Positions 25,370 to 36,400 of a stretch of DNA of 64,000 bases are shown here, in pieces. The DNA comes from Verrucosispora sioxanthis (GTDB lineage: Bacteria > Actinomycetota > Actinomycetes > Mycobacteriales > Micromonosporaceae), in the NCBI RefSeq assembly GCF_010560025.1, contig NZ_SAIY01000006.1, positions 302,641 through 366,640 on the forward strand, given 5' to 3'. Under the pieces are notes generated by a model. It did no database searches. It was not told the origin of the DNA and saw nothing but the letters and a program-made list of their open reading frames with translations. The stretch's first letter is position 1, and every line of letters begins with the position of its first letter. The translations under genes were made by a program, and so were the position numbers.

Positions 25370-27003
25370 TCAGAATCCGGCGGCCGCGCCGTCCACCCGG
25401 GATTCGGAGCCGACCACGAAGCCGCCGTCGGCGCGTCGCCAGATCGCCTGCCCGTAGCCGAAGACGGTGGGATCGGACGCGACGGTCACCTGGTGGCCCC
25501 GATCCCGCAGGTCGGCCACGAGTGCGGCGCCACCGGGCCCGGTGGTCAGCTGCTCCTCGACCAGCAGCGAGCGACCCGCGTGCCAGTACCAGCGTGGCGC
25601 GTCCAGCGCCGCCTGCGGGTCGAGGCCCGCGTCCACGGTCGCCGAGACCAGTTGGACGTGGCCCTGGGGCTGCATGTGCCCACCCATCACCCCGAACGGC
25701 CCCACCGGCACGCCCTGCCGGGTCAGGAAGCCGGGAATGATCGTGTGATACGGCCGCTTCGCCGGGCCAACCACGTTGGGGTGCCCCACGTCGAGCCGGA
25801 AGCCGAGACCGCGATTCTGCAGCGCGAAACCGTATCCGGGCAACACCACGTGGGAGCCGAAGGCGAGGTAGGTGGACTGGATCAGGCTGACCATCATGCC
25901 GCTCTCGTCGGCGGTGCAGAGGTAGACCGTCCCACCGCGCTCCGGTGCGTCGGTCACCCGCTCGGCCGCCGCCTCGGTGATCCTCGCGCGGCGCCGGGCC
26001 AGCTGGTCCGGGCTGAGCAGCCCGGGCGGGACCGGGGCATGGTCGGGGTCGGCGACGTGGGCGTGCGCGTCGGCGAAGCCCAACTTGACCGCCTCGATCT
26101 GCCGGTGCGGCCACCGCGACCCCTCCGCCGGGTCGAATCCGTTAAGGATGCCCAGGGCGAGCAGGGCGGCCAGTCCCTGCCCGTTCGGCGGCAGTTCCCA
26201 GACCTCGTGGTCCCGGTAGGGCACGGACACCGGGTCGACCCAGACGCTGGCGTGCTGTGCCAGGTCTGCCGCCGTGAGCAGCCCGCCGGTACGGGCGGCG
26301 TGATCGGTGAGTGCCGCCGCGATCCGTCCCCGGTAGAACTCCTCCGCCCGGCTGTCGGCGATCAGTCGCAGCGTCAGTGCCGCGTCCGGGTTGCGCCACC
26401 GCTCACCCGCGCGGGGAGCCCGCCCGTCCGGCGCGAAGACCCGCCCGAACTCCGCGTACTCGGGACCGGACAGCCCGGCGTGCCCGGCGACCGCACGGGA
26501 CCAGGCCGACGCGGTCGCGGTGGAGACGGGGTGTCCCCGCTCCGCGTAGCCGATGGCGTCGGCGAACAGCTCCGCGAACGGCAGCGAGCCGAATCGCTCG
26601 TGCAGGTCGCGCCAGCCCGCCGGCACGCCCGGTACGGTCACCGGCAACCAGCCCCGGGCCGGCATCGCCGGGCCGACCGCCTGTGCCCCGCCCAACGCGT
26701 CGGGCGGCTCGGTGCCTCGACCGCCGGTCGCCGCGAGGACCAGGCCCCGGGTCAGCCCGACGGGTGAGCGGCCGGAGGCGTTCAGTCCGTGCAGCCGCTC
26801 GCCGTCCCAGACGATGGCGAAGAGGTCACCACCGATGTCGTTGGCGGGGGTTGCACCACGGTGAGCGTGCTGGCGGTGGCCAGCGCCGCGTCCACGGCGT
26901 TGCCACCACGGCGCAGCACGGCCAGGCCGGCGGCCACGGCCAGCGGCTGGCTGGTGGCCACGGCACCGCGCGGCGCGTAGAGCGGTTGCCGGGGATGGAT
27001 CAT
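25370..27003 (-). CDS. Gamma-glutamyltransferase family protein, one frame break
   Basis: Ntn-hydrolase family; hydrolyses or transfers gamma-glutamyl groups after self-cleavage. The ATG (MIHPRQPLYAPRGAVATSQ) overlaps the repaired tilS stop as ATGA. The frame is lost at a five-C run (plus-strand G 26846-26850); a sixth base restores TVVQP-ANDIGGDLFAIVWDG, the conserved segment. The cleavage-site threonine is in GGTVYLCTADESG, and the family GGHMQPQGHVQL motif is present. The repaired length is 544. No signal peptide is seen, so it is probably cytoplasmic, unlike secreted GGTs. Substrate is unknown. Confidence 0.85.
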
Positions 27004-28057
27004 GCTTCGACGACCGCCTCGCCGGGCCCGGCCACCCGAGGCGTCGACGTTCGGTCGGCCGACGCAGCCGAGGGTGACGCAGACAGCAGCCGATCGCCGC
27101 GGCGGAGCACCCGCAACCCACCCGGCAGGTAGCTGGCTCGCTGGCCCCGCCATGCGGTGACCAGGGCGTCGAGTGCGGCGACGTGGCGGTGCGACAGTGC
27201 GGCCGGCGGCGCGCCAACTCGTGAGCCCAGGCCCGCAGCACCCGAGCGCGCACCGCGGGTGCCAGCGCCGCCAGGTCCCGGGTGGCCAGGCCACCGTCGG
27301 GGTGCCGGGCCTCACTCAGCGCCGCGGCGGCGAGTTCGTCCAGCACCGCGTTGTCCGCCGCCACCAGCGCGGCGGTACGGGCGAGGTTGTCCAGCACACC
27401 CGGGCCGAGGGCCCGGACCAACACGGGCAACACGTCGGACCGGACCCGGGAACGGGCGTACGCCGGGTCACTGTTGTGCGGATCGTCCCAGGGCACCAGC
27501 CCGAGGGCCGTGCAGGCCGCGCGGGTCTCCGCCCGCCCGATCTCCAACAGCGGCCGTACGAGGGGAGTACCGGCGAGATCCCGGCGGGCCGGCATGCCGG
27601 CGAGTCCGCGCGGGCCGGCGCCCCGGGCCAGCGCGAGCAGCACCGTCTCCGCCTGGTCGTCCCGGGTGTGACCGGTCAGCAGGGCCGAGGCGCCGTGCCT
27701 CTCGGCGATCTCCGCCAGCGCCTGGTAGCGGGCGTCGCGGGCCGCCGCCTCGGGGCCACCCGGCCGGCCGGCGACCTCGACGCGGACCATCTCCACCGGC
27801 GACAGACCGGCAGCCTCCGCCCAGCGCGCCACCGCCTCGGCCCGGCCCCGCGACCCGACCTGCAAGCCGTGATCGACGGTGACCAGTCCAGCGGTACGGC
27901 CGGCCCGGGGTGCCACGAACGCGGTGGCCGCGGCCAGGGCCAGCGAGTCGGCCCCGCCCGAGCAGGCGACCAGCACCGGACCGTCCGTCGGCAGATCGAC
28001 CAACGCACGCCGGACCGCGATCCGGATCGCGGCCACCGGCGGGGCCAGCGGGGCCAT
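27000..28057 (-). CDS. tilS: tRNA(Ile) lysidine synthetase, one frame break
   Basis: Modifies C34 of tRNA-Ile(CAU) to lysidine with ATP and lysine; essential in nearly all bacteria. The PP-loop SGGADS is near residue 30, with the DHGLQ and TGHTRDDQAET motifs following. The frame breaks after HELARRRP; one extra base at about 27195-27203 gives LSHRHVAALDALVTAWRG, and the protein ends at a TGA overlapping the next gene. The repaired length is 352 residues. An unrepaired gene would fuse to the GGT-like frame, and since tilS is essential a sequence error is likely. The ATG lies 16 bases after the metalloprotease stop. Confidence 0.92.
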
Positions 28058-28073
28058 CGGCGCGGCGACGCGC

Positions 28074-29141
28074 TCAGCCGGCCGTCGGCACCGGGCCGAC
28101 CGGCCCGTGCACCCGTGCCACCCAGGCATCCGGTTCGCTCAGCTCGGACAGCCGGGGCAGGGTCAGCGGCGACTCGAAGACCCGGTTGAAGCCGGCCATG
28201 CCGACCCGGTCCACCACGGCGTGCACGAACCTGCGGCCCTCGGCGTACTGCCGCATCTTGACGTCGATGCCGATCAACCGCCGGATCGCCTTCTCCACCG
28301 GGTTGCCGGCCTCGCGCCGCCGGTTGAAGCCGGCCCGAATCCGCTCCACACTCGGGATCACCTGCGGTCCGACGCCGTCCATCACGAACTCGGCGTGCCC
28401 CTCCAGCAGCGTCATCAGGGCGGTCAGCCGGTCCAGCACGGCACGCTGCCCCGGCGTCTGCACGATGTCCAGCACACTGGACCGGCTCTGCGGGTCGCGG
28501 ACCGCGTCAGCGAGGGTGCTCACCCCCCGACGCAGCCGCTCCAGCAGGTGCTCGCCGCCCTGGGCGGCGTCGACGAACGCCTGCACCTCACCGAGGAAGT
28601 AGGCCCGCATCCAGGGCACGGCGGTGAACTGCGTCCGGTGGGTCACCTCGTGCAGGCAGACCCAGAGCCGGAAGTCGCGTGGATCCGCGCCGAGCTTGCG
28701 CTCCACCTCGACGATGTTCGGCGCGACCAGGAGCAGTTGTCCGGGGTCGGCGGAGAAGACCTCGTACTGCCCGAGGACCCGGCCGGAGAGGTAGGCCAGC
28801 ACGGTGCCGGCCTGCACCCCAGTCACCCGGGAACCGATCGCCTCGGTGAGGGCACCGGGTTGCTTGTCCTCGGTGAGCCGGCCGACCAGCGGGGTGATCA
28901 CCTCGCGGAGGCCGGCGATGTTCGTCGCCGCCCAGTCCCGCCGATCGACCACCCGTACCGGCGGATGGGGGACCTGCGAGGTCAGCCCGGTGTAGTCGGC
29001 GACGTGCCCGGCCGCCTCGTCGGTCAGCCGGCGCAGCTCGGAAACCACCTCGGTGGCCTCGGCGTACGTCACCCGGGGGCCCGACTTGCCCAGAGCCCCC
29101 GCCGTCGCGGTAGCCAGATCCCAGTCCACGAACTGCGCCAT
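28074..29141 (-). CDS. DUF2342 zinc-dependent metalloprotease-like protein
   Basis: 355 residues, related by family and position to M. tuberculosis Rv3626c. The HEVTH zinc motif lies near residue 180 (LWVCLHEVTHRTQF). A downstream LEGHAEFVMDGVG segment supplies a likely third ligand. It is mainly helical, without signal peptide. The family is annotated as zinc-dependent metalloprotease or coenzyme F420 biosynthesis-associated, but the substrate is unknown. The start MAQFVDWD was chosen over an upstream in-frame start. It lies between dacB and tilS as in mycobacteria. Confidence 0.88.
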   Translation of the reverse strand: MAQFVDWDLATATAGALGKSGPRVTYAEATEVVSELRRLTDEAAGHVADYTGLTSQVPHPPVRVVDRRDWAATNIAGLREVITPLVGRLTEDKQPGALTEAIGSRVTGVQAGTVLAYLSGRVLGQYEVFSADPGQLLLVAPNIVEVERKLGADPRDFRLWVCLHEVTHRTQFTAVPWMRAYFLGEVQAFVDAAQGGEHLLERLRRGVSTLADAVRDPQSRSSVLDIVQTPGQRAVLDRLTALMTLLEGHAEFVMDGVGPQVIPSVERIRAGFNRRREAGNPVEKAIRRLIGIDVKMRQYAEGRRFVHAVVDRVGMAGFNRVFESPLTLPRLSELSEPDAWVARVHGPVGPVPTAG

Positions 29142-29289
29142 GCGACCCACCGTACCCGCGTCACGACACCCCACCCGCCGGCCGACCCGGTGCCGGTCCG
29201 CCGGTCGGGGGACGACGGGCCGTCGCGGGGCCAGGGCCGCGACCCGCTCCGCCGCTGCGCTACGCCGGACCGGTGGCCGTCGAGCCGCC

Positions 29290-31230
29290 TCAGCGGCAGC
29301 CGCAGCCGGCCAGCGCGGCGGCGATCCGGTCCAGCGCGGCCCGGGCCGGCTCCATCCCGTCCGGCGGCACGTCGTCGGTGAGCACCGCGAAGGTGAGCAG
29401 GCGGCCTTCGGTGGTGGTCACCACTCCCGCGATGGCGTGCACCCGGGTCAACGTGCCGGTCTTGGCGCGGACCACACCGGCACCGGCGGCCGTGCCGGGT
29501 GCCGCACCGTACCGGTCGCGCAGAGTGCCGGACCAGCCCGCGACCGGCAGCCCGCCGAAGATGCCGGCAAGCTCGGGTCGGTCCGGGCTCGCCGCGAGCG
29601 CCAACAGCTCGGTCAGCAGGACCGGGCTGATCAGGTTCTTGCGGGACAGTCCGCTGCCGTCCGCCAGGTCGAGTGCGCCGGTCGGCAGACCCAGCTCGGA
29701 CACCACCTCGGCCATCGCCGCCGCCGCACCGTCGAAGGAGGCCGGCCGGTCCCGGGCCAGGGCGACCTGGCGGGCCAGCGCCTCGGCGACGATGTTGTCA
29801 CTCTCGCTGATCATGATGTCGACCAGCCGGATCAGCGGCGGCGAGTACACCACGCCGAGCTCGGCACCGGGTCCGGCGCCGCCGACCGGGTCGGTGGCTC
29901 CGGTCGTCGCGGTCGACGCCGGGGCAGTGCCCTTGCGTACGGTGTCGACCGGTACTCCGAGCAGTTCGGCGAAGGCCCGGCCGGCGACCAGGTCCGGTTC
30001 GGCAACGCGTTCGGCCCAGCCCCGGCCGGCCTTCGGACTCTTGCGGGCTCCGTCGAGCATCAGCGCGGTGATCGCCCCGCCGTAGCCGCCGGTGGGGATG
30101 TCGTCGTCCCAGCCGGGTCCGTAGACCGGACCGGGGTAGCGCGAGGAGTCGACGACGACTCTGGTGGGGGTGACTCCGCCCAGCGCTGCACGGACCTGCT
30201 CGGCGAGTTCGGTGAGACTGGCCGCCCCGGGGTAGAAGCCCTTCGCGTCGGCTGCCAACGTCGGGTCCCCGCCACCGACCAGAACCACCTCGCCGGGCTG
30301 CTTACCGGCCACCGCCCGGGTCGGGATCCGATGCCCGGGGCCTCGGGCGGTCAACACCGTCACGGCGGTCAACAGCTTGGTCACCGAGGCCGGCACGGTC
30401 CCCTCCCGGCCACCGCGGTCGAAGAGCATCTCACCGGTGAGGGCGTCGGCCACCGCCACGTTCACCCGGCCGCCCAGCGCGTCGTCGTCGATCAGCGGTT
30501 CCAGCGCGCTGCGGAGCCCGTCCGTGCTGGGTGGCGGGGCGCCACTGTCGGCGGCGGCCAGCACCGGGACCGGCGCGGGCTCGACCGCACCGCTGGCCGT
30601 CGGTGTCGCGGGCGCGTCGCCCAACCAGCGCTCCACCGGCCCGGGTCGGACCACGACCAGGCCCACGGCAACCAGCACCAGCACCAGCACGGCGGCGAGG
30701 ACCAGCGGCAGCCGCCGGCGCGGTGCCGGCCCGACCGGTGGTGGCGCGACGCCGGCCGGTGGTTGGCCGGTAGGGCCCGCAGCCGGCCCGACCGGCGCTG
30801 GGCTCACCGGCACGGATGCCGGTCCGGTCGGTGGCTCGGCCGGACTCGTGGGAACGGCCGGACTCGTGGGAACGGCGGCGACCGAACCGGCAGCCGGGCT
30901 CGTCGGGGCGGCGGCGACCGAACCGGCGGCCGGACTCGTCGGGGCGGCACCACCGGGCGCGGCCGGGCTCGTCGGGGTGACCGCGCCGGGCGCGGCGGCC
31001 CGTCCGGAGGCGGCACCCCGAGGCGGTGTCGTCGGCGACGAGGTGTCCAGGGGCGGATTCGCCTCGGACCGGTTCACCGCTGTCGGTGTTACGGGCGGCG
31101 TCGGAGGTTGTGGTCGGAGGATCTGCGCGTCCGGCACCGGGACCCGCCCGGCGACCGGCTTGGCCGGCGGTCGGTTCGTAGCGCCCTCGGCGGCATCGCC
31201 TGGACGGTAGTGTGAATCTTCCCTCCCCAC
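29290..31230 (-). CDS. dacB: D-alanyl-D-alanine carboxypeptidase/endopeptidase (PBP4/DacB family)
   Basis: Trims peptidoglycan stem peptides outside the membrane. A proline/alanine-rich cytoplasmic region (about 1-165) with imperfect repeats and a membrane helix (about 175-197) precede the penicillin-binding fold with SVTK, SDN and KTG active-site motifs, all present. A GTG with GGAGGAGGGGG eight bases upstream was chosen (646 residues); another GTG lies six codons earlier. The long repeat-rich cytoplasmic tail is unusual for DacB. It diverges from ppa. Confidence 0.92.
   Translation of the reverse strand: MGREDSHYRPGDAAEGATNRPPAKPVAGRVPVPDAQILRPQPPTPPVTPTAVNRSEANPPLDTSSPTTPPRGAASGRAAAPGAVTPTSPAAPGGAAPTSPAAGSVAAAPTSPAAGSVAAVPTSPAVPTSPAEPPTGPASVPVSPAPVGPAAGPTGQPPAGVAPPPVGPAPRRRLPLVLAAVLVLVLVAVGLVVVRPGPVERWLGDAPATPTASGAVEPAPVPVLAAADSGAPPPSTDGLRSALEPLIDDDALGGRVNVAVADALTGEMLFDRGGREGTVPASVTKLLTAVTVLTARGPGHRIPTRAVAGKQPGEVVLVGGGDPTLAADAKGFYPGAASLTELAEQVRAALGGVTPTRVVVDSSRYPGPVYGPGWDDDIPTGGYGGAITALMLDGARKSPKAGRGWAERVAEPDLVAGRAFAELLGVPVDTVRKGTAPASTATTGATDPVGGAGPGAELGVVYSPPLIRLVDIMISESDNIVAEALARQVALARDRPASFDGAAAAMAEVVSELGLPTGALDLADGSGLSRKNLISPVLLTELLALAASPDRPELAGIFGGLPVAGWSGTLRDRYGAAPGTAAGAGVVRAKTGTLTRVHAIAGVVTTTEGRLLTFAVLTDDVPPDGMEPARAALDRIAAALAGCGCR
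30838..30985. repeat. Imperfect tandem repeats inside dacB
   Basis: Successive copies encode PTSPA plus AGSVAA-type units in the cytoplasmic linker. Unit lengths vary (about 21 and 36 bases), as expected from slippage in a disordered region. Confidence 0.6.
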
Positions 31231-31381
31231 GACCCCCTCCTCCCCCACCGGGAACCGGCCTGGGTGACACTACTTCGGTCCGAAGACTATGCGGCGGCCG
31301 GAGTCGGCGGGTTGGCAATCGCCTCCCTGGCTCTGCCGCCGGTTCCGTCAAGCCAGCGTGGGCCAACGAGGGAGCGTGCAG

Positions 31382-31888
31382 ATGGATTTCGACGTGACGG
31401 TTGAGATCCCCAAGGGTCACCGCAACAAGTACGAGGTGGACCACGTGACCGGGCGGATCCGGCTGGACCGCACCCTCTTCACCTCCACGCAGTACCCGGC
31501 CGACTACGGCTTCATCGAGGGCACCCTGGGCGAGGACGGCGACCCGCTGGACGCCCTGGTGCTGGTGCCCGAGCCGACCTTCCCAGGCTGCCTGATCCGG
31601 TGCCGCACGATCGGCATGTTCCGGATGACGGACGAGAAGGGCGGCGACGACAAGGTCCTCTGCGTTCCCTACGAGGACCCGCGGCAGGAGCACCTGCGCG
31701 ACATCCACCACCTCGGCGAGTTCGATCGGCTGGAGATCCAGCACTTCTTCGAGGTGTACAAGGATCTTGAGCCGGGCAAGTCCGTGGAGGGCGCCACCTG
31801 GGTGGGTCGGACCGAGGCCGAGGCGGAGATCCAGGCTTCGTACCGGCGCGCCAGGGAAGCCGAGGAACGCGGCGAGTCCACCCACTGA
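31382..31888 (+). CDS. ppa: Inorganic pyrophosphatase (family I)
   Basis: Hydrolyses pyrophosphate to drive biosynthesis. The 168-residue protein starts MDFDVTVEIPKGHRNKYE and has the metal-binding signature DGDPLDALVL near residue 55, plus the conserved YPADYGFIEGTL and KDLEPGKSVEG segments. The length is typical. The ribosome site is GGGAG about ten bases upstream. It diverges from dacB as in mycobacteria and faces eccD. Confidence 0.97.
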   Translation: MDFDVTVEIPKGHRNKYEVDHVTGRIRLDRTLFTSTQYPADYGFIEGTLGEDGDPLDALVLVPEPTFPGCLIRCRTIGMFRMTDEKGGDDKVLCVPYEDPRQEHLRDIHHLGEFDRLEIQHFFEVYKDLEPGKSVEGATWVGRTEAEAEIQASYRRAREAEERGESTH

Positions 31889-31900
31889 CGTCGCCGACGA

Positions 31901-31936
31901 GGCCCGGGGAACGCTCAGCCGAGCAGCCCCCGGGCC
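31901..31936. terminator. Convergent hairpin after ppa and eccD
   Basis: GGCCCGGGG (31901-31909) pairs with CCCCGGGCC (31928-31936) across an 18-base loop and spans the eccD stop. It is a plausible shared terminator for two convergent genes. Confidence 0.45.
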
Positions 31937-33315
31937 CGTCCGTAGAGGCCGAGCACCGCGCAGGCGACCGGCACCACCGAGACCACCAGCAGGGTGTCGG
32001 CCAGGTCGGTGACCCGTCCGACGTACGGGGAGACCGGCCGGCGGGCGTACGTCGTGCCGCCCGCCACCACCAGCAACGCGACCAGCAGCCCACCGGCGAC
32101 CATGATCAGCCGGACCGCCGCGTCGGCCGCCCCGGCCAGTACCCCGCCGAGGACCGCGTACCCGGCCAGGCCGGCCAGCATCGGCGCGATCCGGTGCTGG
32201 ACCGTCGTGAAGAGTCGGGCACGTAGCAGCAGCACCGTCGAGGTCACCCCGACCAGCAGCCAACCGGAGACGCCACCGGTGCTGACGAGGATCACGACCG
32301 CGCCGACGGTCAGCACGGCCTGGCCGATCAACATGCCGGTGAGCATCTCCTCGGTACGGACCACCGCCGCCCGCACCCGACCGCGATCCGGCAGCTCACG
32401 GGCCCGGTCCGAGTCGTTCGGCGGATCGGTGGGCAGGGTCACCGGCGGCAACGGCACCTTGCCCAGCCGGATGGCCAGCAGCGGAGCAGCCCCGACCGCG
32501 AAGGTCAACGCACACAGCAGGACAGCGGCCGCACCGGCCGGCTCGAGCACCAGGCCGCCGAGGGCGGCCGATCCGGCTCCCGCGCCCACCACCGCGCCGG
32601 CCACGAAGACCCGCAGTCGGGTGGCCACCCCGAACAGCCCCAGCACCGAGGCCAGCAGCAGCCCCATCGACCCGGCGAGCAACTCCGGTGCGCCCACCCA
32701 GCGCAGCGGGCCGAGCGGCCCGACCGGATCGCCCGAGCTGACGGCGAGGGCACCGGCGAGCGCCGCGTAGGGCAGCGCGTGACCGCCGACGGTGGCGCCG
32801 GCCGGCCCGTCGCCCTGTGCGCGGGACAGCACGGTGCCGGCCAGCACCAGCAGGCTCGCCACCACGGTCGCGACCGGCCAACCGGCGGGGTCGCCGGGCC
32901 CGGCGGCCGCCAGGGCGAGCAGGCCGACGGTGAGCGGAACACCGGCACCGGCGAGTGCCGCCGTCCGGGTGGCACCGGATGACCAGCCCCCGCCCCGCTG
33001 GCGGGCGGCGTCGGCGAGGGCCTCCACCACGTCGTCGTACTCGAACTCCGGCCACTCGGTGCGAGCCGGTACCAGGTGCAGCACCGCACCGTCGCGGACC
33101 CCCTGAGCGGCCAGCGCCTGCCCGCCGGCCAGCACGGTGCCGTCGGCTCGCCGGAGCAACCAGCCGCCGTGCTGTTCTCCGTCGTCGGCGAGCCCCTCAC
33201 CGGCGTGGCGCAGCACCTCGGGCAGCAACTCGGCGAGGGGCACCTGCTCCGGTAGCGCCACGTCGACCCGCCGCCGGGGCGTGCTGACGGTGACCCGGGC
33301 GAGCCCGACTGCCAT
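31915..33315 (-). CDS. eccD: Type VII secretion integral membrane protein EccD
   Basis: 466 residues. The N-terminal ubiquitin-like (YukD) domain is at about 1-85 (RVTVSTPRRRVDVALP...AVLHLVPA), followed by eleven or so membrane helices, the EccD plan. A loop around 300-330 is charged. It would form the channel-like membrane part of an ESX-type exporter with EccC. The start ATG is preceded by GGAGATGAG. It diverges from eccC across a 100-bp control region. Confidence 0.92.
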   Translation of the reverse strand: MAVGLARVTVSTPRRRVDVALPEQVPLAELLPEVLRHAGEGLADDGEQHGGWLLRRADGTVLAGGQALAAQGVRDGAVLHLVPARTEWPEFEYDDVVEALADAARQRGGGWSSGATRTAALAGAGVPLTVGLLALAAAGPGDPAGWPVATVVASLLVLAGTVLSRAQGDGPAGATVGGHALPYAALAGALAVSSGDPVGPLGPLRWVGAPELLAGSMGLLLASVLGLFGVATRLRVFVAGAVVGAGAGSAALGGLVLEPAGAAAVLLCALTFAVGAAPLLAIRLGKVPLPPVTLPTDPPNDSDRARELPDRGRVRAAVVRTEEMLTGMLIGQAVLTVGAVVILVSTGGVSGWLLVGVTSTVLLLRARLFTTVQHRIAPMLAGLAGYAVLGGVLAGAADAAVRLIMVAGGLLVALLVVAGGTTYARRPVSPYVGRVTDLADTLLVVSVVPVACAVLGLYGRARGLLG

Positions 33316-33415
33316 CGACTCATCTCCATCCCGAGCGGGCCTGCTGCTGCGCGGACGACAGGACTTTACCTACCATGAGCCAGGTTCGGGTCACCGTGCG
33401 CAGTCGGGAGGTCGA

Positions 33416-36400
33416 GTGTCCACTGTCGTCGTCCGGCGGCCGGCACGACGCCCGGCGCCCGACATGCCCATGGGTGACCTGCCGCTGCCGGCGCCCCCGG
33501 AGATTCCGGCCGGCACCGGCACGCGCTGGCACCAGCTGCTGATGGTGCTGCCGATGCTCGGCGGCACGGTCGCGATGGCGATGATGTTCGGCCGCGGCGG
33601 CGGGACGTACGCGTACCTGGTCGGCGGCATGTTCGGCCTCTCCTCCCTGGCGATGCTGGCGACCTCCTGGGGCAGCGCCTCGGGCAGCCCGACGAAGTCC
33701 GAGATGATGACGGCCCGCCGGGAGTACCTGCGGCATCTGGCCACCCTGCGTCGGCAGGTGCGGCAGACCGTGGAGCGGCAGCGCGCCGGCCTCTGTTACC
33801 GGCACCCCGATCCGTCACTGCTCTGGTCGACGGTGCACAGCCACCGGCTCTGGGAGCGGCGGCCGACGGACCCGGACTTCGCGGTCGTCCGGGTCGCCGT
33901 CGGGCCGCAGACCCTGGCCACGCCGTTGGTGCCGCCGGTCACCCGCCCACCGGAGGAACTGGAGCCGATGACGGCGGGCGCGCTGCGCCGTTTCCTGGAC
34001 GCGTACTCGGTGGTGCCGGACCTGCCGGTGGCTCTCTCGCTGCGCAGCTTCGCCCGGGTCTTCGTCCGGGCCGCGCCGGTCGGCCCCACCGGCTCGCCGG
34101 CCGCGCAGGCGCTGGCCCGGGCCGTGCTCACCCAGCTCGCGGTCTTCCATGCCCCGGACGAGTTGCTGGTCGCCGTCTGTGCCGGGCCGGAACGACGCGT
34201 CCGCTGGGAGTGGGTCAAGTGGTTGCCCCACGCCCAGCACCCCACCCGCACGGACGCCCTGGGTCCGGTGCGGCTGGTGGCCAGTTCCGTGGCGGAGCTG
34301 GAACGGCTGCTCGACCAGGTGCTGGCCAGCCGGTCGAGATTCAGCCCGATCGGACCGGCCACGGACGGGCCGCATCTGGTGATCGTGTTCGACGGCGGCG
34401 ACGTCACCGGCGCCACCGAACTGGTCGGGGACGGCGGCATCGACGCGGTGACCCTGATCGACCTGGACACCCCGCCGCCGCGTCTGCTCGACCGGTTCTC
34501 GCTGCTGCTGGAGCTGCGCAACGGTCGACTGCACTCCCACTCCTCCGACGGATCGGCCGAGGTGGGCACGGCCGACACGATCGAGGTCGCCGAGGCCGAG
34601 GCGGTGGCCCGCCGGCTGGCACCCCTGCGGCTGGCCGCCACCGGGGGCGCCGACGCCGCGCCCGGTGTCGAGCCGGGTCTACCGGAGCTGCTCGGCATCG
34701 GTGAGCCGGAGGACTTCACCGCCCAACAGGGGTGGGTGCCGAGATCGCCGCGGGACCGGCTGCGGGTACCGATCGGCGTCGGCCCGGACGGCGGCGCGGT
34801 CGAGTTGGACCTGAAGGAGTCGGCGCAGGGCGGCATGGGCCCGCACGGACTGCTGATCGGCGCCACCGGCTCCGGCAAGTCCGAGCTGCTTCGTACCCTG
34901 GTGCTCGGGCTGGCCACCACCCACTCCGCCGAGCAGCTCAACTTCGTACTCGTCGACTTCAAGGGTGGGGCCACCTTCGCGCCCTTCGACCGCCTGCCGC
35001 ACACCGCCGCCGTGATCACAAATCTGGCCGACGCGTTGCCGCTCGTCGACCGGATGGTCGACGCGATCAACGGCGAGCTGGTCCGCCGGCAGGAGTTGTT
35101 GCGCCGCGCCGGCAGCTTCGCCAGCTTGCGCGACTACGAGCGGGCCCGGGCGACCGGCAACCCGCTGCCCCCGCTGCCGTCGCTGCTGCTGATCTGCGAC
35201 GAGTTCTCCGAGCTGTTGTCGGCCAAGCCCGACTTCATCGACCTGTTCCTCCAGATCGGCCGGCTGGGCCGGTCGCTCGGGGTGCATCTGCTGCTGGCGA
35301 GCCAGCGGCTGGAGGAGGGACGACTGCGCGGGCTGGACACTCACCTGTCCTACCGGATCGGTCTGCGGACCTTCTCCTCGCTGGAGTCCCGAACGGTGCT
35401 CGGGGTGCCCGACGCGCACGAACTGCCCCCGTCGCCGGGGCACGGTTTCCTGCGCTTCGGCACCGAGCCGCTGCGGCGGTTCAAGACCGCGTACATCTCC
35501 GGCCCGTTGCGGCGGCGGGCGCTGGCGGCCGACGCGGCCGGAACCGAACGTCCCCGGCTGCTCGCCTTCTCCACCCACGTCACACCGGTGCCGCAGCCGC
35601 CGGCCCCGCCGGCTGCCGAGGACGAGACGGACGACCCCGGACGCTGCTGCGTCTGCTTGTCGACCGGCTGGCCGGGCAGGGCGCGCCGGCGCACCAGGTG
35701 TGGCTGCCGCCGCTGGACGCCGCCCCGTCCCTGGACGAGCTGGTCGGTCCGCTCACGGTCGACCCGGTCCGGGGGCTGACCGTCGACAATCCCGAGCTGC
35801 ACGGCGCCCGCCAGGTGCCGGTGGCTGTCGTCGATCGGCCCTTCGAGCAGCGCCGCGACCTGCTGTGGTTGGCGCTGGACGGCGCCGCCGGCCACGTCGC
35901 GGTGGTCGGCGGTACGCAGAGCGGCAAGTCCACCGCGCTGCGTACGCTGGTCTGCGCGCTGGCCCTCACGCACACCCCGACCGAGGTGCAGGTCTACTGT
36001 CTCGACTTCGGTGGCGGAGGGCTCGCCTCGGTACGTGGCCTGCCGCACGTCGGTGGGGTCACCGGTCGGGCCGACCCCACCGGGGTGCGCCGTACCGTCG
36101 GCGAGATGTCCACCCTGCTCGCCGACCGGGAGCGCCGCTTCGCCGAGCTGGGCGTGGAGTCGATGGCCGCCTGGCGACAGCGACGCGACAGCGGCACCGA
36201 CGCGGGTGATGCCGACGTGTTCGGCGACGTGTTCCTCGTCGTTGACGGGTGGACGACGCTGCGAAGCGAGTACGAGGATCTGGAGCCGCTGATCACCGAC
36301 CTGGCGACCCGGGGGCTCTCCTACGGCGTGCACGTGGTGGCCACCGCGGTGCGTTGGCTGGACTTCCGACCGGCCATCCGGGATCTCTTCGGCTCCCGGC

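Noticed and set aside
24259..25740. A 493-codon plus-strand frame over the GlxA-type regulator
   Set aside because: Arg/Pro-rich shadow of the regulator and of the opposite-strand GGT-like gene; no domain.
25370..28129. A single 919-codon frame joining TilS to a GGT-like enzyme
   Set aside because: Both halves contain a one-base loss. Repairing each gives two normal-sized proteins with a precise ATGA junction at 27000-27003, so the fusion is an artefact of two frame breaks.
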